A DNA stretch of 64,000 nucleotides from Rhineura floridana (Eukaryota > Chordata > Lepidosauria > Squamata > Rhineuridae), in the NCBI RefSeq assembly GCF_030035675.1, contig NC_084482.1, positions 224,112,943 to 224,176,942 on the forward strand, written 5' to 3'. Below, piece after piece: positions 55,913-64,000 of this stretch. Under the pieces are notes generated by a model. That model searched no databases. It was not told where the DNA came from and worked only from the letters and a program-made list of their open reading frames with translations. Position 1 is the stretch's first letter. The number at the start of each line of letters is the position of its first letter. Made by a program: the position numbers and the translations under genes.

Positions 55913-55947
55913 TGAATGAATGAATGAATGAATGAATGAATGAATGG
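55913..55947. repeat. (GAAT)n microsatellite
   Basis: About eight uninterrupted GAAT units after a LINE 3' end. Confidence 0.95.
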
Positions 55948-55999
55948 TTTCTTTAGGAGGACCACTAAAAAATCCCTTCACTTGTGCCCTTTGAGGGAA

Positions 56000-56165
56000 G
56001 ACCGTAGCTTAGAGGTGTCTACAGAAGGTCCTATGTCCAACCCCTGCTGTCCAGGTAGACCCTTTGCCTGACACCTGTGGGTGCTGCTGCCAGTCAGTGT
56101 CGACAGTACTGAGCTAGATAGATCAGTGAGTCTGACTCAGTATAAGGCAGCTTTCAATGTTCCTC
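56000..56165 (+). repeat. tRNA SINE
   Basis: ACCGTAGCTTAGAGG head, GCTGCCAGTCAGTGTCGACA body, tail TATAAGGCAGCTTTCAATGT. Confidence 0.7.
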
Positions 56166-57278
56166 CTTTCTGGGATTTGAAGGTAGTGCTTGGCTTTATG
56201 GCTATTGTTTTACTTTCCGTATGGATTATTTTACAGCTGTGTATGGTTCATCTTTATGCACACCCCTTTGAAAGGCTAATGACTAAGTGGTATGTCAATG
56301 CCTTGAATAAATAAAATTAATACTCCCGGGTCATCCTGCAAAGGGCTATACTCCAAGCTTCTTCCTGTAAAGCTGGGATGTTGTGTCTGCAATGTCTCAT
56401 GCTTCTGAATGCCAGTTGCTGGGAATTGCAAGCAGGTAGAGCGTTGCTGCCGCACTCAGGCCTTGCTTGCCGGCTTCCCTTTGGGGTGCCCTGGGCTCCT
56501 GCTGGGAGGAAGGGCAGCATATAAATCCAATAATAAATAAATAAATTGGCCGCTGTGAGAACAGGGATACTGGACCACACTGAGCCCCCTTTGTCCTGAC
56601 CCAGCAGCCAGGCTCTTTTTATGCCCTTTATCTACTCGGAATCTCCATTTCCCATTGTTAGAGCGCAAGAAGCATAAGGTTTTGTGCTTTGATTTGGATT
56701 CCTCCATTGAGCAGGGCCTTGGTGGCCTTGTAGGCCCCTTCCAACTCTACTGTTCTATGATTCTATGAAGTGCCTGCACACAAGGGAATGGCAGGAAACA
56801 CTGTAATTCCTTGCATCCCCATCAGTGGAGGCTGGTCCATCAGCACAAGTGGGGCACTGCCCTACCAAGTCCATTCCAGGGAGGAACGGGAGGGTCAGAG
56901 CTAGAATGAGTTGGCTCGCCTCGCTTTCACGGAGAAATCAACGACAAAACTTGCACATTGCAAGAGGGATTTCCAACAGGGACAAGTTCCTGAAAATATT
57001 GTACCCGTTCATAACATGTTCCTCACAAACAGCATGGTTGTGACCCTCCATCTCGATACGCACGAATACGGAATGCATAATAGGTATTTCTGGAACGGCT
57101 TTCCCTTAATTTTCACCATACTAAGAAACAATGTAGTAACTGGATTGCCAGGACCTATTTATACTTACAGCTATCCTCTCACTTTTTTTTAACCAAACCT
57201 TTTCTTTCCATGGCTGTTTCCTATATTTGCCACAAAAGGTTTGGGGTGGGGCTGTTCATTTTATATTTGGCCTGTCCA
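56166..57278. other. Intergenic with CR1 tips
   Basis: A CR1-like end interrupted by a LINE 3' UTR piece (56440-56620) and a CR1 tip (56708-56768, CCTTCCAACTCTACTGTTCT). 56810-57240 is unrecognised. Confidence 0.45.
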
Positions 57279-57650
57279 GGGGTATAGTCGTCCAGGGTCT
57301 CAAGGGTCTTAGACCCCTTACTTTTTTAGAAGCAGGGTCCCAGCAGAATCCCTTTGTCTCTAGCTCCTATGACCCAACCATCATGAGCCACTGAGAAGTC
57401 TTCTAACATGCTTCCTTGTCCAATCAGAAACGAGGTGAGTCAGCCTCTGAGAAGACTCTTCTCAGTAGTTAACAGACTCCTCTTTCATGCTCGTTGACTG
57501 CTAGCAACATCTGTTGTGGTGGGTGAAGGCATTAACAAGGATGTTTCTCAAATCATCAGCAAAAAAAAAAGGAGGGGGAGGGGAGGAGGCGTGGCCATGA
57601 CTATCATGGAGGTCCCTTGCACTTCTGAATTTGCCACTATACTACTGGGC
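57279..57650. repeat. Unclassified interspersed repeat R1, copy 2
   Basis: Matches 4320-4697 at both ends (AGTCGTCCAGGGTCTCA, GACCCCTTACTTTTTT; CACTTCTGAATTTGCCACTA) and in the middle (GTCTTCTAACATGCTTCC), with indels and a purine-rich A/G run near 57561. Confidence 0.55.
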
Positions 57651-58594
57651 CTGTCCAAGATATTTGGCAGGTCAGGTATTGGGTTTGAAGTACCACTGGA
57701 ATGTAAATACCTGTATTTCTATTTTCCTGACATAGGATCAGTACTGTATCGGTTTATTGTCTTAAAACTAAATAAAAATCTTTTAAAAAAAGAAAAAGAA
57801 TTAATTGGCTCTGGTTCTGCCTACTGTCAGCCTCCTTGTCTTCCACTCTACCAGCCATCAATAGCCTATTGAATATAATTACTGGCATCTTTGGACAGGG
57901 GATGGACACTGCAGCATTGCAGCCCGGTAAGAACCAAGCAGGTGACCCTTCTTAAAAATTTCAGTTTGCTTTATGCTGCAATCCTGTGTTCCAAACTATG
58001 ATCTTCCATCTCAGCACCCATCTAACATGTTGAGATTATGACACACGGTGGTTGCAACTCTCTCACACACACACCACCTGCACCCGCAAGATGGGAATTA
58101 GCAGCAACGTTACAAAGTTTCTACAAGCCATTTTCTCACAGTCTAATCCTGCAACTGTGCCCTGCTCATTGTTATCGGGGCCATATGTGCACATCCCTTT
58201 GTGTAGAACCCCCAGCCATGGGAGCAGTCTGCCATGACAAACGAGGTATTGTTCCTAAACACCACCAGACAGGGAGGCTGCATTCATTCATATAAACAGG
58301 GAGGGAAATATTCTCATACCACCCTTCGGTTTCTCGGTTTGTTTGCATAACAAATTAAAATTGTGTTTTAAAATTGTGTTTTAAATTGTATATTTGTTTT
58401 AATGTTTTTGATTGCTGTAAATTGCCCAGAGAGCTTCGGCTATGGGACGATATACAAGTGCAATCAATCAATAAGGAAGCTGTAGTTTAAAAAAAATCCT
58501 TGAGGAAACGAAATAGTTGTCACATGGTATCCAACAAGCACAACATTACTGAAGAAAGGGACTTCAAAAATATGGTTATCCTATATTTCACAAG
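57651..58594. other. Intergenic, little recognised
   Basis: A plus-strand L2-type 3' end (TTGCCCAGAGAGCTTCGGCT) at about 58340-58475; otherwise nothing identified. Confidence 0.4.
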
Positions 58595-58735
58595 TGATTC
58601 AATAAAGGAAGCCACAGACCTGAACTTACAAGATCTGAACAGGGTGGTTCACGACAGATGCTCTTGGAGGTCACTGATTCATAGGGTCGCCATAACTTGT
58701 AATCGACTTGAAGGCACATAACAACAACATATTTC
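58595..58735 (+). repeat. Bov-B LINE 3' end
   Basis: SIKEATDLNLQDLNRVVHDR then CSWRSLIHRVAI, ending ATCGACTTGAAGGCACATAA. Confidence 0.9.
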
Positions 58736-59340
58736 ATAAGAACATAATTAGAGTCTTCTGGATCAGACCAGTGGACCATGTAGTCCACCCTCCTGTTCTC
58801 ACAGTGGCCAACCAGTTGCCCACAGAAAATCCACAGGCAGAACCTGAACGCAAGGCCATTCTGACCTCTGCGGTTTCCAACAGCTGGTATTGGGAAGCAT
58901 ACTGCATCCACCTATGAAGGCAGAGCATAGCCATCATGATCAGTAGTCATTGATAGCCATATCCTCTGTGCATTTGCCCAATCCTCTTTTAAAGCCATCC
59001 AAGTTGGTGGCCACCGCTGCCTCCTGTGGGAGGGAGTTCCATAGTTTAACTATGCGCTGCATGAAGAAGCACTTTCTTTTGTCCGTCCTGAATCTTCCAA
59101 CATTCAGCTTCATTGGGAGTCCACGACTTCTACTGTTACGAGAGTGGGAGAAAAGATTTCTCTGTCCGCTTTCTCAGTACCATGCATAATTTTATACACT
59201 TCTATCATGCCACCTCTGACTCGCCTTTTCTCTTAACTAAAGAGGCCCAAACGCTGCAATCTTTCCTCATAGGGGTGCTGCTCCATCCTCTTTTCCCTCC
59301 CTACGGACCTGCACAGCACTCCCAACGATTTATGAACCCG
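58736..59340 (-). repeat. CR1-like LINE 3' part
   Basis: TTTCATAAGAACATAATTAG tail, CTGTTCTCACAGTGGCCAAC, then the ORF2 end and upstream text (ATGCCACCTCTGACTCGCCT). Confidence 0.85.
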
Positions 59341-59694
59341 ACACTTGAGTAAGTTTTGTTTAGATATAGATTTTCTTTATTCTGCTGTGTCAATTCCTAC
59401 AACAACAACAAACACAAACCAACAAACATATATTTACAAAATAAAATAAGATGCCGGGCCTCTAAATGAGATGGAATTTGCTGCCTCAGAGCGAGGGAAC
59501 TTCCTGAAGCCAACTTGGATGGCTTTAAAGGGCTTAAGGATTCTAGAGATATATGGATAAAGCTATGTGTCCTGAAGATGGAGGATTTTTTTTCTCTTTA
59601 AAGCAGATTATCCAACTGCACCATTCCCTATCAACAAAACATCTTTAAAAACGCTATCGCTACTGAGAATGTTTTTGACACAAACCCAGCCGTA

Positions 59695-60020
59695 CAATAT
59701 GCTCAACATCCAAGGTCCTCCTCCAGGTGCCTACTCCGAGGAAAGCTCAGAGGATGGCAACAAGGGAGAGGGCCTTCTCAGTGGTGGCCCCCAAATTATG
59801 GAATGATTTCATTGACGAGGTGTGCCTGGCACCAACACTGTTATCTTTTCAGTGCCAGCTCAAGACTTTCCTCTTCTCCCAGGCATTTTAGCATGTGTTT
59901 TTCAAATTGCTTTTTAAAAATGTGTTTTTAACTTTGTACATTTGTTTTTAATGTTTTTGTTGTAAACCGCCCAGACAGCTTTGGCTATGGGGCGGTCTAC
60001 AAACGTAATTAATTAATACT
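59695..60020 (+). repeat. L2 LINE 3' end
   Basis: AFSVVAPKLWNDFIDEVCLA, then FLFSQAF, a stop, and the 3' UTR ending AACCGCCCAGACAGCTTTGG. Confidence 0.85.
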
Positions 60021-60434
60021 GAGAGAGTCCTCTTCCCATCGAGACCTGCCTGCCCTCTTCTTCACTCTCTCCCTGACGTTTGGCGTTGCAACCGCCAGCT
60101 CCCATTCAAAATCTCCTGGGTTACGCCCTGCGCTGATGCCGCCACCCTGCGGGAGCGCATCTGTGCGCTTCGCACCAAAAACAAGACCCCAGGCTTGAGT
60201 CCCCACCTGAGGCTGGGAGAGGCCCTCTGTCTGGAACCAGTCTGTGTCGCCAGCGCCCAGGGAGATGCACCCCCGGCCTGGCCCGCTTTGCAAAGGGGTC
60301 CGCTGCACCCGGAGACAGAGGACGCGATCTTCGTCGGGAGGACGAGCCTGGGAAGACCGGGGCGGTTTCCAGGCACTGCACTGAAGAGCAGAGAAAGAAA
60401 CCTCCAGGGGTGGATGGGGAGGAAGCCCCCATTT

Positions 60435-60462
60435 GGGGCAGGCAGGCAGGCAGGCAGGCAGC
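60435..60462. repeat. (GGCA)n microsatellite
   Basis: Several GGCA units inside the CpG island. A related AGGC/AGGT run lies at 60968-61010. Confidence 0.9.
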
Positions 60463-60655
60463 CCAACCACCCCAAACCCTGCCCTTTCTTCCTTAGCCTT
60501 TCTCCTCCTCCCCCCCCTCTCGCCGGCTCGGCTTCCCTCCCCTGGGCGATCCCGCCCCAAGGATCCCTCCCTTGCCCTCGAGGGCTCCCCTGCGCCCCCG
60601 ACGCCCTTTGCACTCACCCGCCGGCCTGGCGCAGGGGGCGGCGCCGTAGCGGCCG

Positions 60656-60689
60656 CGCGTGGGAAAATCCAGCGTTCCTTTCCCACGCG
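60656..60689. promoter_or_regulatory. Perfect 11-bp inverted repeat, paired RBPJ-like sites
   Basis: CGCGTGGGAAA and TTTCCCACGCG around 12 bases. Each arm contains CGTGGGAA, the RBPJ/Su(H) consensus, with cores 14 bases apart. Same layout as 5151-5180. Confidence 0.45.
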
Positions 60690-61064
60690 GGGGCGGGCCC
60701 GGAAGCGGGCGCTCGCACAGGCTTTTCTAGGAAGGCCGCCTCGCTCGCTTCTTTAACCCTGAGTAGCTGGGAAAGGGGAATCCCCCCCCCAGCATTTTGT
60801 GTTTGTTTTTTTTTAAAAAAAGAGGGTGGGACCTTGCTACTCTCTTGGGGTTAAAAAGCTGCCACACAAACGCACACCCATTTCCTTGGGGATGCTGGAG
60901 GGACATGAAATGGAGGCGGCGGCGGGGACAGTGATGGTTCCTCACTGGAAGACCGATGGGGGGGGGAAGCACAGGCAGGCAGGCAGGCAGGCAGGTAGGT
61001 AGGCAGGTTAGCAGCTATGTATTCACTTATTTTCATTATGACTTACTTCGCAGGAGCAGAGCAA

Positions 61065-61262
61065 CGCAGGAAAGTGCATTCTACCGAGTCAGGCCATTGG
61101 TCCATCTAGCTCAGTATTGTCTACACTGACTGGCAGCAGCTCTCCAGCGTTTCAGGCAGGGAGTCTCTCCTAGCACTACCTGGAGACGCAACCGTGGGGG
61201 ATTGAACCTGGGACCTTCTGCATGCAAAGCAGATGTTCTACCACTGACCTACAGCCCTTCCC
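61065..61262 (-). repeat. tRNA SINE, full length
   Basis: Complement of tail, body (CTAGCTCAGTATTGTCTACA), B-box complement GGGGGATTGAACCTGGGACC and head complement TTCTACCACTGACCTACAGC. Confidence 0.85.
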
Positions 61263-61319
61263 CATATAACTAACAGGCTGCATCCAACTGTTGATAATCG
61301 TTGACAAGTTCAATGTCCT

Positions 61320-61662
61320 CATTGTCAACTTTTGTTGTTGTTGTTATGTGCCTTCAAGTCGATTACTACTTATGGCGACCCTGTGAATCAGCGACCTCCA
61401 AGAGCATCTGTCATGAACCACCCTGTTCAGATCTTGTAAGTTCAGGTCTGTGGCTTCCTTGATGCAATCAATCCATCTCTTGTTTGGTCTTCCACTTTTT
61501 CTACCTGCGGTTTTTCCCAGCATTATTCTCTTTTCTAGGGAATCGGGTCTTCTCATTATGTGTCCGAAGTATGATAACCTGTTTCATCATTTTAGCTTCT
61601 AGTGACAGTTCTGGTTTCATTTGTTCTAACACCCAATTATTTGTCTTTTTCTCAGTCCATGA
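61320..61662 (-). repeat. Bov-B LINE fragment, interrupted by the L2
   Basis: Minus-strand RPNKRWIDCIKEATDLNLQ. It stops at CTCAGTCCATG, where other copies continue GTATGTGCAAAGCTCTC, so the L2 that follows landed in it. Confidence 0.88.
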
Positions 61663-62852
61663 TTGAAAAGATGGCGGCTTAGGTGGAGGAGCTTACATCT
61701 GGAGCTCCTACCATTTAGTTATTTTAACATCTTTTAACATCTTTTAATATTGATTTTTAACATCTACTTCAACATCGTGGGCTTTATGGATGTATGTGGG
61801 TGGATGAATGTTTTTTTGGTGCTGCCCACTTCTCCTTTGCCTTCGGTAAACTTGGAGCAGTGACTGTAGATGAAAGTGGCTGGATTTGGACCGGGAGACC
61901 TAGAAACTGAAGCCGGGGATGAGCGAGGCCTTTTACCTTCTTGCCGGTATCGTGCTACCTTGTGCTGCGGCCTGTGCCTTCTACTGCCGTTGTTGTGGCT
62001 GTGCTCTCTGCCGCGGCTTGTGTGGGTCCTGCTTGCCTGCTGTCGCCTGCTGACGTCGCCTTTGCTGCGGCTTATGTGGGTCCTGCAGCTGTTGCCTGCT
62101 AACGTTGCCTCTGCTGATTCTATCGCTGCTGTGTGCTGTGGTCTTGTGTTGTCTCCTCCATCGTCGTTCCGCCGCTGCTGGATGCTTCTTCCTTGCTGTG
62201 GTTCGGCCGCTCTTACTGCTCGTCGGGGCCGTGGCTGGTCGTTGCTGGGCGGCGTGTTTCCACTCTACCGCCGCTGCGGCCTGCGGCGTTTTTTGCCGCG
62301 GTTCGAGCTTCCATCGTCGCCGCCGCGGCTGTGCCTTCGGCTGCTGCTATTGCTGTGTTTGTCTTCTGTCGTGCTTGTTGCCGCTGCGGCTTCTTTTTTG
62401 TTGCAGCTGGTGGTTCTCTTTGTCGTTGCTCGGCCTGGTTTTCTTTCCGTCCCCGCCGTTGCGGTTTATGCTTTTATTGGTGGCCCTTGCCTCCTTGCCA
62501 CCATTATTGTCTGGATTTCCGAGGGTGGCATTGTTGTGGGAAGAAGAGAGATTCTGGAGTCGACATTCGTGTGCACAGAGTATGGGACTATGTCTGACGT
62601 GTTGGTTTGAATTGGAGGTGTGAATGTGCATATGAGTGTGTGTTGTGAGTGAGTGTGTATGTTTGCATTTATAAATTGGTTGCACATATAAGTGGATAGT
62701 TTGTGATTTAAACTATTTCATTTTTACTGCAGTCCTAAAGGAGTGGCTGGTAGTCTCCGGGGTGTATGGGGTGGGTCTTGCTTGTATTATTGTCTTAGGT
62801 AGGCCTGTCCATTAGGCTGTAGGGATAGGGGCATGTGTAAACCAAGGGGGGA
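61663..62852 (+). repeat. 5' UTR of a full-length-type L2 LINE
   Basis: Begins with AAAAGATGGCGGCTTAGG, containing an exact YY1-type AAGATGGCGGC, as known at LINE 5' ends (for example L1). Then about 1.1 kb rich in CTG/GCC. All three forward frames are open over roughly 62133-62597 (246-, 172- and 154-codon frames, Leu/Cys-rich), which I take as a composition effect and not an ORF1. Confidence 0.65.
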
Positions 62853-64000
62853 TGGAACAGAGAAGGATGGGGGCCAAGTTAAACCAAGTTCGGGCGGCAG
62901 GCGCTGGACTGATGCTAAGGGCAAACCACGTCAATCCAGAAGAACAGGGGATAGATGCGTAATACCCATCCCCTGTTCTGGGTCCGCCCAAAACCAGAAG
63001 TTAACTGGGGGACGCAGGATTCCTACCGACCTTCGATGGCTGTTATGTAACGCCAGGTCTGTGACACAAAAAACATCTGTCATCCATGATATGATACTGG
63101 ATGAGTGCACAGACCTGGTATGTATTACGGAGACCTGGCTGGACGAGGCCTCAGCTCCCACTCTTGAGGCCATGTGTCCGCCAGGTTTCCGCTATGCACA
63201 GCAACCAAGGGTGGGAAGGCGGGGAGGGGGAGTGGCAGTCATCTATTGGGAGTCCTTGATGTTCACCAGGCCTCCGCTCCCAAGGACCAAGTTTGTTGAT
63301 TGCATGTACTGGAGGTTGGGCCCGAAGGGCAGTTTGGGGATCCTGCTTGTGTACCGCCCGCCCTGCTGCACGGCAGACTCCCTGACCGAGGTGCTGGAAG
63401 TGGTCTCGGATGTGCGAACGTTGACCCCAGAACTTTTAGTGCTGGGGGATTTTAACGTACACGCTGAGACCACTCTCATTGGAGCCCCTCGGGATTTCCT
63501 GGAAACCATGGCTTCCTGGGAACTGCACCTTAGTAACACTGAGCCCACCCATGTAGCCGGTCATGCTCTCGACCTTGTATTTGTCCTGGGAGTGGTGGGG
63601 AGTGTTCTGAAGTTGGGGGCCTTTTCTTTTACCCCCGTGTCATGGTCAGATCACTATCTGGTGAATTTTAACTTCTTGATGCCACACACCCTCCGCAGGG
63701 GTAAAGGACCTATTAGAATGGTCCGCCCCAGACGCCTGATGGATCCGGATGGATTCCTGACTGCGCTTGGGGATTTGGAACCTGCTGAAGGTCGTCCGGT
63801 CGAAACCCTGGTGACGGAGTGGAACGAGGGAATCACCAGGGCACTAGACCGGGTGGCTCCGAAACGTCCTCTCCCCCTGAACAGAACTCAGACAGCACCG
63901 TGGTATACACCTCGGTTGCGAAGTCTGAGACAGGAGGTGAGACGACTAGAACGCCGGTGGCGGAAATCCCACTCTGAAGATGCTCGAACACAGGTTAGAG
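62853..64000 (+). CDS. L2 LINE ORF2, endonuclease part (runs off the window)
   Basis: Open for all 1148 bases from ATG 62853 to the window end (382 full codons). After a short basic leader (MCKPRGDGTEKDGG) it gives an APE-type endonuclease: LRWLLCNARSV, VCITETWLDE (catalytic Glu), GGGVAVIYW, LLVLGDFNVHAE (the Asp/Asn pair), HALDLVFV, and VSWSDHYLVNF (the SDH triad), followed by a basic stretch (RQEVRRLERRWRK) on the way to the reverse transcriptase. All recognisable catalytic residues are present and there is no stop or shift, unlike every other LINE copy in the window. The enzyme nicks target DNA for insertion. Whether the rest is intact cannot be seen here. Confidence 0.88.

Larger units (their letters stand above)
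60080..60760 (-). promoter_or_regulatory. CpG-island promoter and putative exon 1 of the minus-strand locus
   Basis: Strongly CpG-rich (for example GGCGCCGTAGCGGCCGCGCG at about 60638) with GC boxes. On the minus strand a donor CCGGCGG|GTGAGTGCAAAG sits at 60618/60617, with the same intron start as the plus-strand gene's exon 1. Long open frames here reflect high GC content and are not taken as coding. The island could fire in both directions. Confidence 0.55.

Noticed and set aside
60009-60854. Long open frames on both strands in the 60-kb CpG island
   Set aside because: Overlapping frames on both strands in CpG-rich DNA are expected; no domain, and low-complexity Pro/Arg/Gly composition. 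Treated as promoter and UTR.
61870-62610. 246-codon Leu/Cys-rich frame as a membrane protein or L2 ORF1
   Set aside because: All three forward frames are open here and the hydrophobicity comes from CTG/TGC triplets; no ORF1 motif (CCHC, esterase, RRM).

Overview
The window reads as squamate reptile (lizard or snake) nuclear DNA. The evidence is a vomeronasal type-2 receptor exon, KRAB/C2H2 zinc-finger exons with vertebrate splice sites, many 5'-truncated Bov-B (RTE), L2 and CR1 LINE fragments, Sauria-type tRNA SINEs whose tails match the Bov-B 3' end, and hAT/Tigger-like MITEs. There are no bacterial-type operons, CRISPR arrays or phage genes. Most of the sequence is repeat-derived; host exons are small islands in it.

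Layout. 0-2.1 kb: terminal seven-helix exon of a V2R pheromone receptor (+), with a poly(A) signal. 4.8-19 kb: a plus-strand KRAB zinc-finger gene, with a CpG-island promoter and non-coding exon (about 4.86-5.39 kb), a start-codon exon (8886-8971), a KRAB-A exon carrying a 51-bp in-frame deletion (11715-11790), and an 18-finger exon (15188-16917). The three coding exons join in frame to 608 residues. 22.4-60.7 kb: a minus-strand locus. From its CpG island (about 60.7 kb) downward it holds a decayed KRAB-A exon, a KRAB-B exon, a pre-KRAB exon, an intact KRAB-A, a second KRAB-B, and then a triplicated cassette. Each cassette has three parts: a decaying zinc-finger exon, an intact Myb/SANT-like exon and an intact 180-bp linker exon. 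All three cassettes lie upstream of a single pair of C-terminal exons (acidic, then coiled-coil). Exon lengths and phases are kept across the copies. 61.66 kb to the end: the 5' part of a young-looking L2 LINE with a long 5' UTR starting at a YY1-type motif and a first 1.15 kb of ORF with no stop.

How it may work together (inference): V2R and KRAB-ZNF genes are both fast-evolving families. The minus-strand locus looks like a zinc-finger gene cluster that lost its finger arrays and took on a Myb/SANT-like DNA-binding module. Three variable Myb/linker cassettes feeding one constant 3' end would resemble the UGT1 or protocadherin layout. That is the most interesting hypothesis here, and transcript data would be needed to test it.

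Limits: splice sites, repeat families and homologies were judged by eye. Repeat boundaries are good to about 10-30 bases unless a target-site duplication is quoted.
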